Assembly: GCA_016209785.1 (NCBI GenBank)
Contig: JACQVM010000155.1
Location: 1-9,677 of the forward strand
Direction: 5' to 3'
Length of the DNA: 9,677 nucleotides
DNA from: Candidatus Melainabacteria bacterium
Lineage (GTDB): Bacteria > Cyanobacteriota > Vampirovibrionia > Obscuribacterales > Obscuribacteraceae
This document shows positions 1 through 7,499 of this stretch, one piece after another. A program made the position numbers and the translations under genes. Within the stretch, counting starts at the first letter, position 1. Each line of letters opens with the position of its first letter. The notes under the pieces were generated by a model. That model was not told the origin of the DNA, ran no database searches, and worked only from the letters and a program-made list of their open reading frames with translations.

Positions 1-1806
1 ATCGTAATGTGGGCTGCGTTCATCAAAGATTAGCTTGCGGTGGTATTCACGCTCACCTTCAGCAATCCTATACAATGGGAGAATCTTAGTAGCATTGACA
101 ATTGCCATATCTAGCCCAGCTTCAACGGCATAATGAAGAAAGACTGAGTTGAGAATTTGGCGAATGTGAGGATCAAAGCCAAAGGAGATGTTGCTCACAC
201 CAAGGCTTGTCTTTACTCCAGGCAATGTGTCTTTAATAAGGCGAATACTGCGCAGGGTTTCAATTCCCAACTTTCGATCTTCTTCGGCGCCAGTTGAAAG
301 AGTAAAAGTCAGGGGGTCGAAAATAATATTTTCAGGCTTCATGCCCGCCTTGGTGGCAAGGTTGTAAATGCGTCTTGCTACTTCTAGTTTGTGTTTGGTG
401 GTCTTGGCCATCCCTTCTTCGTCAATGGTCAGTGCAATGGCAGCAGCACCAAATCTGGTGACAAGATCAACTTTCTCAAGTAGTTTTTGCTCACCATCTT
501 CTAGATTAATGGAATTGACAATTGGCTTGCCTGCTATGAGCTCCAGGGCAGTCTGAAGGACAGGGTATTCGGTGGTGTCAATCATGAGAGGTATCTGCAG
601 CTCAGTGTTCAATCGTTTCACCAGGACAGACATGTCTTTGGTTTCATCGCGACCAACATAGGCAGTACAAAGATCTAAAATATGTGCGCCCTCACGTTCC
701 TGTTCTCGGGCCATGGACACCATACCGTCCCAGTCCTCATCTTCTAGAAGCTGCTTAAACTTGCGACTACCATTGGTGTTTGTACGTTCACCTATGATTA
801 GAGGGGGTGGATCAAGATGGAGCGGCACAGCTGTGTAGAGGCTGGCTACTGATGGAGTAAACTCAATCTGACGAACCTTAGGACAGACATTTCCTACAAC
901 TTCTACCACACAGGCGAGATGGTCTGGTGTGGTTCCACAGCAACCGCCAATGATATTTACACCGAGCTCACGAGCAAGATAATTTAGTGATTGGGCCAGC
1001 TCATCTGGTGTTAGCTTATAGACAGTTCGGCCATCTATGTTTTCTGGCAACCCAGCATTAGGCAACGCAGAGACAGCCTTGGGGCTGTTGTTGCACAAGT
1101 AGTGGATAGGATCAATCATTTCTGTAGGACCGGTTGCACAATTAAGACCAATAACATCAATTGGGTAAGGTTCCAATGCAGCAAGTGCTGCTGAAATGTC
1201 CGAACCAACAAGCATTGTGCCAAGGGGCGGTGCCTCAATTGTTACTTGCACAATAATTGGCAAAGCCCGACCTACTTTCTTGAAGTAGTCGAGCATAGCA
1301 ACTATGGCAGCTTTAGCTTGCAGGAGATCTTGCCCTGTCTCAAACTGCAAAACGTCAACGCCGCCATCGACAAGTCCAGCTACCTGCTGATAATAAGCAT
1401 CTTTCAATTCCTTAAATGTAATATGACCTAGCGAAGGCAACTTGGTGGTGGGTCCAATGGACCCAGACACAAACCGCTTGTGCCCAGAGTGTGAGTAATC
1501 GGCGGCTACCTGCTTGGCTAAGTGAGCAGCCTCAAGATTTAATTTGTAGGCACGATCCGCTAAGTTAAACTCCTTAAGCACTACTTGAGAGCCACCAAAA
1601 GTGTTTGTTTCTATGGCGTCACATCCAGCGGCAAGGTAACTGGCGTGGATTTCGGAGATTACATCAGGCCGACTTTCCACTAATATTTCCGAGCAGTTCT
1701 CATTACCCCAATAATCATCGGCAGACAGCTCGTATGTGTGGATAGACGTGCCCATGGCCCCATCAAAGATGAGGACCTTTTCCTTGAGCATGTCTAAAAA
1801 CAACAT
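1..1806 (-). CDS. metH: Cobalamin-dependent methionine synthase, N-terminal part (runs off left edge)
   Basis: MetH transfers the methyl group of 5-methyltetrahydrofolate to homocysteine through B12, making methionine in the cytosol. I translated the minus strand by hand: it stays open for 602 codons to base 1, so the C-terminus lies outside the window. Residues 1 to about 300 are the homocysteine-binding domain, starting with a FDGAMGT motif; the three zinc-ligand cysteines are present at C223 (GLNC) and C289-C290 (GGCCGTTP). Residues about 335-590 are the pterin-binding domain, with GERTN at 339-343, IVNSINLEDG and GVSNISFGF. The cap and B12-binding domains, and any activation domain, would lie beyond the edge, so a full-length or short MetH cannot be distinguished. 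ATG at 1806 was preferred over the in-frame ATG at 1791 because it leaves the usual short lead before the first barrel strand; neither has a clear Shine-Dalgarno sequence. The gene diverges from the small secreted-protein gene across 89 bases. Confidence 0.95.
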   Translation of the reverse strand, partial: MLFLDMLKEKVLIFDGAMGTSIHTYELSADDYWGNENCSEILVESRPDVISEIHASYLAAGCDAIETNTFGGSQVVLKEFNLADRAYKLNLEAAHLAKQVAADYSHSGHKRFVSGSIGPTTKLPSLGHITFKELKDAYYQQVAGLVDGGVDVLQFETGQDLLQAKAAIVAMLDYFKKVGRALPIIVQVTIEAPPLGTMLVGSDISAALAALEPYPIDVIGLNCATGPTEMIDPIHYLCNNSPKAVSALPNAGLPENIDGRTVYKLTPDELAQSLNYLARELGVNIIGGCCGTTPDHLACVVEVVGNVCPKVRQIEFTPSVASLYTAVPLHLDPPPLIIGERTNTNGSRKFKQLLEDEDWDGMVSMAREQEREGAHILDLCTAYVGRDETKDMSVLVKRLNTELQIPLMIDTTEYPVLQTALELIAGKPIVNSINLEDGEQKLLEKVDLVTRFGAAAIALTIDEEGMAKTTKHKLEVARRIYNLATKAGMKPENIIFDPLTFTLSTGAEEDRKLGIETLRSIRLIKDTLPGVKTSLGVSNISFGFDPHIRQILNSVFLHYAVEAGLDMAIVNATKILPLYRIAEGEREYHRKLIFDERSPHYD

Positions 1807-1895
1807 TAGGCGCGTAATAGAGTTAGGAACTTTCAGTAGGGTTGTCAAACTATTGGCTTATTTGGGATAGATTCTAGGTAAGAGGGTACAACACA

Positions 1896-2477
1896 ATGAA
1901 GCTGCTTGGCTTATTTAGGGCAATCTTACTTCTTACTTTCCTTGTCGGGCAGATGGCTGGTGTGTCGGTGCTGGCTAAGAGCAATACATCATCAGCCGAA
2001 GTTCGCGTTACCACAGGCTCATACCATGTAGCGGGCTGGGAGAGGCAGCTTGTTAAAGGCAATCCAAATTTGGCCCGTTATACATGGATGCCAGTTACTG
2101 GTTACATTCAAGGGAAAGCTAGGGTGCAGCAGCCAAATGGTCCTACCATTAATTTAGCCAGTCAGTCAGGACAGCCACGAAGACCAATTTATATTAGGCC
2201 AGTTCATGTGCCAACGGTTGTGTCCCGGGCAGGGCAGGCAGCTCCCCGGATGCAAGTAGAAGGTGCATTCCGTGTCAGCTCTTGTAACTGGGCAGCTAAA
2301 GATGTCTCAGCTAAACTTGCCTATAAAGATGACTCCCGTGATGTTTCTGCCATGCTGAAAGATAACCCAGAGGTGTTTACCTATCCTAGTGTCTATGGCT
2401 CAGGTGACAGCTCAGGGGTTTGTGGACTCTTAGAGCGTAAGCATGTCTTTGGCAAGATAAACCGCTTAAATTTCTAA
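1896..2477 (+). CDS. Small secreted protein of unknown function
   Basis: I do not recognise the family of this 193-residue protein. The N-terminus is a standard signal peptide: M-K, then a hydrophobic stretch at about residues 3-26, with a plausible signal peptidase I site after VLA at 27. It should therefore be exported. The mature part is basic and rich in Ser, Val and Pro (for example IYIRPVHVPTVV), with only two cysteines (C130, C176) that could form a disulfide. The C-terminal quarter contains four copies of a Val-x-[Ala/Gly]-x-[Leu/Ile] pattern (starting at V137, V150, V175 and V184). The ATG at 1896 has AGAGGG at 1881-1886, nine bases upstream. The gene stands alone on the plus strand between minus-strand sulfur genes and ends 11 bases before the convergent lyase gene. 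A signal peptide, an SD and a full-length frame make it a likely real gene; its role is unknown. Confidence 0.8.
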   Translation: MKLLGLFRAILLLTFLVGQMAGVSVLAKSNTSSAEVRVTTGSYHVAGWERQLVKGNPNLARYTWMPVTGYIQGKARVQQPNGPTINLASQSGQPRRPIYIRPVHVPTVVSRAGQAAPRMQVEGAFRVSSCNWAAKDVSAKLAYKDDSRDVSAMLKDNPEVFTYPSVYGSGDSSGVCGLLERKHVFGKINRLNF

Positions 2478-2488
2478 GTACGGCAGCC

Positions 2489-3625
2489 TTACCGTAACGC
2501 CTGCTCAAGATCATCAATTAAATCTTGGCTATCCTCTATGCCCACCGAAAGCCTAACTAGTCCATCAACAATTCCTCTAGCTTCACGGATCTCCTTAGGG
2601 ATGGAGGCATGCGTCATTGTAGCTGGGTGTCCGATTAAAGACTCAACCCCACCCAAGCTTTCGGCAAGGGCAAAAAGCTTGGTACGCTGCAAAAGCTTTT
2701 GTGCTTTGTCCATGCCACCTTTGATAACGCAAGATACCATGCCACCAAAGCCGGTCATTTGCCTTTTGGCCAATTCATACTGGCGGTGGGATGGAAGCCC
2801 TGGGTAAAGTACCTTTTCAATTGCCGGGTGTGTCTCCAAAAACCTTGCTATCAGAAGGGCATTTTTTTCATGCTCGGTCATACGTAAAGCAAGTGTCTTC
2901 AGTCCCCTTAAAACTAACCAACTGTCAAAAGGACCAGGGACACCACCGACTGCATTCTGGTGGAACTTAATTGTTTCATAGAGATCATCTCTGGAGGTAA
3001 CTGCTGCACCACCTACAACATCACTATGTCCTCCCAGGTATTTGGTAGTGCTGTGAATGACAACATCAACGCCTAAATCAAGTGGGCGCTGGAAATATGG
3101 GCTGGCAAATGTATTGTCGACAACGCTAACAAGCCTAGATGCTTTAGCTAGCTTTGCCAAGGCTCTCAGATCTGCTAGTCTTAAGAGAGGATTTGTAGGG
3201 GTTTCAAGCCACAGCATTTTAGTGTCAGAGCGAATTGCACGCTCTACCTCACTTACGTTTCTAGCGTCTACATAAGAAAACGTTAGCTTGTAGCGGCATA
3301 AAACCTGCTCAAACAACCGATAGACCCCACCATATACGTCATCTCCTACAACAACATGGTCACCAGCAGACAGAAGGTTCATCACTGTGGCACACGCAGC
3401 CATTCCAGAGGCAAAAGCAAGACCATACTTGCCATTTTCTAGTGTTGCCAGACAGGTCTCAAGAGCTGTGCGTGTAGGGTTTTGCGTTCTAGAATACTCA
3501 TATCCTTTGTGCTTCCCTAGCCCCTCTTGAACATATGTAGAAGTTTGATAAATGGGCGTGATAACTGCACCGGTTGCTAAGTCTGGTTCTTGCCCGGCAT
3601 GAATTGCCTTAGTGGAGAATCTCAC
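2489..3625 (-). CDS. Cystathionine gamma-lyase / gamma-synthase family PLP enzyme
   Basis: This is a Cys/Met-metabolism PLP enzyme of 378 residues, normal for the family. Seen: YSRTQNPTR at 44-52 (Y44 and R46 bind the neighbouring subunit's PLP phosphate), ASGMAA at 72-77, Y98 for ring stacking, D170 (VVDNTF) and the PLP lysine K195 in HSTTKYLGGHSD. R358 (LVRLSVG) should bind the substrate carboxylate. Glutamates at 43 (YEYSR) and 328 (SLGGVESL) fit gamma-lyases and gamma-synthases rather than beta-lyase, which has Tyr near the second position. Immediately downstream of cystathionine beta-synthase, the likely role is splitting cystathionine to cysteine, 2-oxobutyrate and ammonia (reverse transsulfuration, like the mccA-mccB pair of Bacillus). 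Sequence alone does not exclude gamma-synthase or homocysteine lyase activity. The start is GTG at 3625, overlapping the upstream stop as GTGA, with AGGAG seven bases before it, so translation is probably coupled. Confidence 0.93.
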   Translation of the reverse strand: MRFSTKAIHAGQEPDLATGAVITPIYQTSTYVQEGLGKHKGYEYSRTQNPTRTALETCLATLENGKYGLAFASGMAACATVMNLLSAGDHVVVGDDVYGGVYRLFEQVLCRYKLTFSYVDARNVSEVERAIRSDTKMLWLETPTNPLLRLADLRALAKLAKASRLVSVVDNTFASPYFQRPLDLGVDVVIHSTTKYLGGHSDVVGGAAVTSRDDLYETIKFHQNAVGGVPGPFDSWLVLRGLKTLALRMTEHEKNALLIARFLETHPAIEKVLYPGLPSHRQYELAKRQMTGFGGMVSCVIKGGMDKAQKLLQRTKLFALAESLGGVESLIGHPATMTHASIPKEIREARGIVDGLVRLSVGIEDSQDLIDDLEQALR

Positions 3626-5037
3626 CTGCCGGCTCCTACCTTCTTTGACTGCCGATCAGCACTGTGACTAACGTTGATTGACTCGCGCAGGTGAGTCATG
3701 ATGTCAAACTTAGTGAGTACACCATGAGCTTTGTGGTCTTTGGTAATTACCACCATTGCTGTTCCTAACCTGAAGGCACGATACACCTCATCTATTTCTG
3801 CATCAACATCAAATTGAGGGAATGGTCTGCCCATCACAGAGCTTATCTTGACTGTTTGGGGGTCTTTACGTTCGTATACAACTTGCATTGCTACGATATC
3901 GTTTATTGAGCCTACAGTTTGACCGCTTTCTGTGATAACTGGAAGCTGGTCAATTTGATACTCCTCCATCAAATCAATGGCTCGCTGAATTGTGTCATCC
4001 GGTCTTACAAGAACAATAGAAGGGCACTTTCGTCCTTGTCCTTTTAAGGTAATCAAATCCCGCACGTAATACGTAACTCCAGGTGCTGGCAAAAAGCCAT
4101 TCTCTTGCATCCAGTCATCGGAGAACTGCTTACTTAAGTAACCTCGTCCACCGTCCGGCATTAGCACGACAATAATGTCGTCTTTAGTCATGTTTTCGGC
4201 TATACGTAAAGCAGCAGTCGTTGCTGTTCCAGAGGAGCCACCTACAAGGATGCCTTCTTCTCGTGCCAGGCGACGTGCCATGGTGAAAGACTCCTTATCA
4301 CTGACACGAATAATTTCATCGATAAGCTTTAAATTGACATTCCTGGGGATAAAGTCTTCACCAATACCTTCGACTTTATATGGTTGTGCCATGTCGCCAG
4401 AATAAATTGAGCCCTCTGGGTCAACGCCGACAACTTTGATTCTTGAATTTTTTTCCTTGAGATAGCGGGCAGTACCACATATGGTGCCACCTGTGCCTAT
4501 TCCTGCAACAAAGCAGGTAATCTTACCGTCGGTGGCTTTCCATATTTCAGGACCTGTAGTGAGGTAATGTGCGTCTGGATTGTTTGGGTTGGCAAACTGA
4601 TTGGGCTGGAACGCGCCTGGAATTTCGGTTGTCAATTTATTAGCTACCGAATAATAGCTTTCGTACGAACTGGCGGATACGCTTGTTGGCACAATTACTA
4701 CTTCAGCACCATATGCCTTAAGCAAGTTGATTTTTTCTTGTGCAACTTTGTCAGGTACAACCAAAATGCAACGATAGCCTCTGACAGCAGCAATTTGAGC
4801 TAGTCCTGTGCCTGTGTTGCCGGAGGTGGGTTCGATAATAGTCCCGCCTGGCTTCAGGAGTCCTTGTTTTTCTGCTTCTTCAATCATCTTGATAGCAGGA
4901 CGATCTTTAATAGATCCGCCAGGATTAAAGGCTTCAACTTTAGCCAAAATAAGTGGCTTGAGCCCAAGGGCAACCTTGTTTAACTTTACAAGAGGAGTTG
5001 AGCCAATGGTTTCAAGGATGGTGTTGTAGTACTGCAT
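3622..5037 (-). CDS. cbs: Cystathionine beta-synthase with C-terminal CBS-domain pair
   Basis: This enzyme condenses homocysteine with serine (or O-acetylserine) to cystathionine, using PLP, in the cytosol. It has 471 residues. The PLP fold occupies about 1-320: K44 in GGSIKDR forms the Schiff base, PTSGNTG at 70-76 is the substrate loop, GIGTGGTICG at 179-188 is the phosphate-binding loop, and GGSSG is at 266-270. VEGIGEDFIPRN at 222-233 is the motif that separates cystathionine beta-synthases from O-acetylserine sulfhydrylases. Residues about 326-450 form two CBS motifs (a Bateman module), which in relatives bind adenosyl ligands such as SAM and set activity; ligand binding here is inference. 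There is no N-terminal haem-binding extension as in the human enzyme. The ATG at 5037 has GGAGG nine bases upstream. It is first in a two-gene operon with the lyase and diverges from the mutase gene. Confidence 0.95.
   Translation of the reverse strand: MQYYNTILETIGSTPLVKLNKVALGLKPLILAKVEAFNPGGSIKDRPAIKMIEEAEKQGLLKPGGTIIEPTSGNTGTGLAQIAAVRGYRCILVVPDKVAQEKINLLKAYGAEVVIVPTSVSASSYESYYSVANKLTTEIPGAFQPNQFANPNNPDAHYLTTGPEIWKATDGKITCFVAGIGTGGTICGTARYLKEKNSRIKVVGVDPEGSIYSGDMAQPYKVEGIGEDFIPRNVNLKLIDEIIRVSDKESFTMARRLAREEGILVGGSSGTATTAALRIAENMTKDDIIVVLMPDGGRGYLSKQFSDDWMQENGFLPAPGVTYYVRDLITLKGQGRKCPSIVLVRPDDTIQRAIDLMEEYQIDQLPVITESGQTVGSINDIVAMQVVYERKDPQTVKISSVMGRPFPQFDVDAEIDEVYRAFRLGTAMVVITKDHKAHGVLTKFDIMTHLRESINVSHSADRQSKKVGAGR
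3623..3637 (-). promoter_or_regulatory. Strong SD and GTGA overlap coupling cbs to the lyase
   Basis: On the minus strand the lyase GTG (3625-3623) shares bases with the cbs TGA stop (3624-3622). A near-consensus AGGAG lies at 3637-3633, seven bases before the GTG and inside the cbs coding region. This fixes the lyase start at GTG and suggests that both proteins are made together by translational coupling. Confidence 0.75.
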
Positions 5038-5046
5038 CCTCCCGGA

Positions 5047-5051
5047 CCTCC
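5047..5051 (-). promoter_or_regulatory. Ribosome binding site of cbs
   Basis: GGAGG on the minus strand lies nine bases before the cbs ATG. A second purine-rich GGGAGG (5043-5038) abuts the ATG directly and is too close to act as the SD. An upstream ATG embedded in the first GGAGG region is out of frame, so the 5037 start is the supported one. Confidence 0.7.
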
Positions 5052-5062
5052 ATTACAAAAGA

Positions 5063-5092
5063 TATAAAGCAAAGCTCAATTATAAAGCAAAG
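5063..5092. repeat. Two 12-bp direct repeats TATAAAGCAAAG, 18-bp period
   Basis: TATAAAGCAAAG occurs exactly twice, at 5063-5074 and 5081-5092, separated by six bases (CTCAAT). In this AT-rich 97-base divergent region one copy overlaps the predicted cbs -10 and the other covers the predicted transcription start. They may be operator half-sites, a duplicated promoter core (both copies read CTTTGCTTTATA on the minus strand), or a simple small duplication. Confidence 0.7.
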
Positions 5093-5107
5093 GCAGTAAA
5101 CTGTTAC
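5079..5107 (-). promoter_or_regulatory. Probable sigma70-type promoter of the cbs operon
   Basis: Reading the minus strand, GTAACA (5107-5102, four of six matches to TTGACA) is followed after 17 bases by a perfect TATAAT (5084-5079). Transcription would start near 5072, giving a leader of about 35 bases that contains the GGAGG site. Spacing and -10 are consensus; the -35 is only moderate. The -10 overlaps one copy of the 12-bp repeat at 5081-5092, which suggests a place for a repressor, but no regulator is known from the window. Confidence 0.5.
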
Positions 5108-5134
5108 GGTTAAGCCAATGAGTATACATACAAG

Positions 5135-6706
5135 GTGAGCATCAGTGATAAAAATGACAAGTCTGTCTGGACTCCAGAAGACTTAATGTCCTGGAGCCAT
5201 GAGGCAAGGCTTGGCGAGCCTGGTAAATATCCTTTTACCAGGGGTATTTATCATGACATGTATCGCCGTAAGCTGTGGACCATGAGGCAGTATGCTGGGT
5301 TTGGTTCAGCCGAGGAAACTAATGGGCGTTTTCGCTATCTCTTGGCAGCAGGTCAGACAGGCTTATCTGTGGCTTTTGATCTGCCTACACAGATGGGCTA
5401 TGACAGTGATCATGCAATGGCAGTTGGTGAAGTTGGCAAAACCGGTGTAGCTATAGACAGCCTGGCCGACATGGAGCGTCTTTTTGAAGGAATAGATCTT
5501 TCTCGTGTTTCAACTTCTATGACCATAAATGCTACCAGTGCAATTTTGCTAGCCATGTACAGAGCTGTAGGAATTAAACAGGGTGTAAGTCCTGATCAGC
5601 TACAGGGCACTATTCAAAATGACATACTCAAAGAGTATGAGGCGCGCAACACTTATATTTACCCACCTCATGCTTCAATGCGCATAGTGACGGACATTTT
5701 TGAATATTGTGCTTCTGAGATGCCACGATTTAATACCATATCAATAAGCGGTTACCATATTCGCGAAGCTGGTGCCACTGCTGTACAGGAGTTGGCTTTT
5801 ACCTTTGCTAATGCAATTGAATATGTCAAAGCTGCGCTTGCTCGTGGTCTTGATATTGATCAGTTTGCTCCTCGTTTGAGCTTTTTCTTTGTTGCCCAGA
5901 TGAATGTTTTTGAGGAGGTAGCTAAGTTTCGTGCAGCACGACGTCTCTGGGCTCGACTTATGAGAGAACGTTTTGGCGCCAAGGACATGAAGAGCATGAT
6001 GTTGCGTTTTCACGTTCAGACTGCAGGATCAAGTCTTACCTTGCGACAGCCTGACAACAACATAGTACGTACAACAATGGAAGCCATGGCAGCAGTGCTG
6101 GGTGGGTGCCAGTCTTTGCACACCAACTCAAAAGATGAAGCTATATCGCTGCCTAGTGAAGCTGCAGCGCTTACTGCTTTGAGAACACAGCAAATTATTG
6201 CCTGTGAGACTGGCTTAGCTAACGTAGCTGATCCCTTAGGCGGCTCTTACTTTATTGAATCGCTCACCGATGAAGTCGAGGAAAAGGTTGAAGACTACTT
6301 GAAGATAATTGAAGGGCTAGGTGGATCGATGGCAGCTATTGAGTCTGGGTACATTCAAAGGGAGATTCAGGAGGCTGCCTACCAGCAACATAAAGACATG
6401 GAAGGTAAGTTCAAGATTGTTGTAGGAGTAAACCAGTTTATTGATGAGTGTCCTGAGAAGGCTGCTGTTCAACGGGTTGATTTAGAAATTGAAGTTGAGC
6501 AGCAGCAGCGGTTGTTAGGATTACGACGCAGGCGTGATCAGGCAAAAGTTGATGAGTCCCTTAGGCACCTGCTGGAAGCAGCTCAGACTAGCGAAAACCT
6601 TGTTCCTTATATTGCTTCTGCTGTAGAGTGTTACTCAACATTGGGTGAGATAAGCAATACGTTGCGGGGAGCATTTGGTAAGTTCCGACCTGTGGTAACA
6701 ATTTAG
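5135..6706 (+). CDS. Methylmalonyl-CoA mutase large (catalytic) subunit, no B12 domain
   Basis: This protein has the acyl-CoA mutase catalytic barrel that isomerises (R)-methylmalonyl-CoA and succinyl-CoA with adenosylcobalamin. It has 523 residues. Motifs: YPFTRG at 32-37, RQYAGFG at 51-57, [12 protein letters not shown] at 81-92, [11 protein letters not shown] at 158-168, ARNTYIYPP at 170-178, [10 protein letters not shown] at 205-214 and [11 protein letters not shown] at 326-336. Y53, R171, Y207 and H208 align with Y89, R207, Y243 and H244 of the Propionibacterium enzyme at identical spacing. The Y53/R171 pair favours methylmalonyl-CoA over isobutyryl-CoA (Phe/Gln) or 2-hydroxyisobutyryl-CoA (Ile). 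The protein ends without the roughly 130-residue B12-binding domain (no DxHxxG motif), so a separate small subunit is required; none is in this window. The start is GTG at 5135, the only plausible in-frame start before the first motifs, and it lacks a clear SD. The role in propionate metabolism is inferred from the residues. Confidence 0.9.
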   Translation: MSISDKNDKSVWTPEDLMSWSHEARLGEPGKYPFTRGIYHDMYRRKLWTMRQYAGFGSAEETNGRFRYLLAAGQTGLSVAFDLPTQMGYDSDHAMAVGEVGKTGVAIDSLADMERLFEGIDLSRVSTSMTINATSAILLAMYRAVGIKQGVSPDQLQGTIQNDILKEYEARNTYIYPPHASMRIVTDIFEYCASEMPRFNTISISGYHIREAGATAVQELAFTFANAIEYVKAALARGLDIDQFAPRLSFFFVAQMNVFEEVAKFRAARRLWARLMRERFGAKDMKSMMLRFHVQTAGSSLTLRQPDNNIVRTTMEAMAAVLGGCQSLHTNSKDEAISLPSEAAALTALRTQQIIACETGLANVADPLGGSYFIESLTDEVEEKVEDYLKIIEGLGGSMAAIESGYIQREIQEAAYQQHKDMEGKFKIVVGVNQFIDECPEKAAVQRVDLEIEVEQQQRLLGLRRRRDQAKVDESLRHLLEAAQTSENLVPYIASAVECYSTLGEISNTLRGAFGKFRPVVTI

Positions 6707-6727
6707 GTGGTTCTAATTTGGCGGTTC

Positions 6728-7447
6728 ATGAATAGACTCTTGTTTCCCGTTGCTTTTTTCCTACTAGTACTTTGTGAAACACAGTCAGCAAGAGCGCAGC
6801 AGACCATTTTTAATGTTCCTAGTGCTACTGTTACACCAAAAGGGCATGTTTTTCTACAAAACGAAGGACAGTTTCGATCTTGGACACCAGGGGCCTTTTA
6901 TGTTGGGACACAATATCAAGCTATTGGCTTAGGATTTAACACGGAGCTTGATCTAACAGTGTTTAATTTAAGTGCTCCTAAGTCAGGCAAGGTTGTGCTT
7001 GGGACTGGCTTTAAGTCATGCATCCCTGTTCTAAAGAATAAATGGAAGGAAAGGGAGCTTAAATTGACTATAGGAGAAATGATTCCAGTGTCCCTGGAAT
7101 CTGGAGATAGGGTTGGCAATTGGACTTACATAACTGCTAGCGGTCGGCTACCTAAGCTTAATACACGTCTTACAGCAGGACTTTCAACTGGAACTGCTCA
7201 TATTTTTAGCAGGGCTCACACATGCTTTATTGGAGGGTATGAGCAGCCTGTTAATAAATGGTTTGGTTTGCAGGGTGACTGGTACTCAGGCAGGCACAGT
7301 TTAGGGTTGTTTGTCCCAGGGTTTTATGTGTCTTTCCCTCGTGACTATACCTTATATTGTGGCTTTCAAATTCCTAATACCCAGGAAAATGGACGAACAG
7401 GGTTTGTTGTTGAGTTGGCAAAAGTTTTGCCCTTGCGAGTTCAGTAA
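6728..7447 (+). CDS. Exported probable outer-membrane beta-barrel protein, family not recognised
   Basis: This protein of about 239 residues has a clear signal peptide: M-N-R, hydrophobic residues 4-16, then ARA|QQ, giving cleavage after residue 23. The cysteine at 16 is not in a lipobox. The mature part has the look of outer-membrane strands: short alternating stretches with many Gly, Thr, Tyr and Phe (for example YVGTQYQAIGLGFN, LTAGLSTGTA, GFYVSFPRDY), few Lys/Asp runs and turns every 10-12 residues. It does not end in the usual aromatic residue, so the barrel call is tentative. The frame is open upstream to a GTG at 6707, directly after the mutase stop; I chose the ATG at 6728 because the signal peptide then begins normally. 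It follows the mutase by 21 bases and is probably cotranscribed. No function can be assigned. Confidence 0.75.
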   Translation: MNRLLFPVAFFLLVLCETQSARAQQTIFNVPSATVTPKGHVFLQNEGQFRSWTPGAFYVGTQYQAIGLGFNTELDLTVFNLSAPKSGKVVLGTGFKSCIPVLKNKWKERELKLTIGEMIPVSLESGDRVGNWTYITASGRLPKLNTRLTAGLSTGTAHIFSRAHTCFIGGYEQPVNKWFGLQGDWYSGRHSLGLFVPGFYVSFPRDYTLYCGFQIPNTQENGRTGFVVELAKVLPLRVQ

Positions 7448-7499
7448 TTTGAGAAAAATTACCTATCAGGCTGCCAGTGTTTGTGATTGAATCAAAGAA

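Noticed and set aside
1820..1873. Overlapping divergent -35 elements between metH and the secreted-protein gene (TTGTCA on plus, TTGACA on minus, both near 1842-1848)
   Set aside because: The minus-strand TTGACA is perfect, but no acceptable -10 sits 16-18 bases away on either strand (best TAGATT at 20 bases on plus), so promoters cannot be supported.
2479..2496. TACGG/CCGTA inverted repeat between the convergent secreted-protein and lyase genes, as a bidirectional terminator
   Set aside because: The stem is only five base pairs, it overlaps the lyase stop codon and no T-tract follows on either side.
5741..6013. 90-codon minus-strand open frame inside the mutase gene
   Set aside because: It lies wholly inside a strongly conserved coding region on the other strand and its translation shows no recognisable domain; a shadow frame.
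7445..7461. TAATTT-gagaa-AAATTA hairpin after the barrel-like gene, as a terminator
   Set aside because: It is an AT-only six-pair stem with no T-run after it; too weak, and it can arise by chance in AT-rich spacer.
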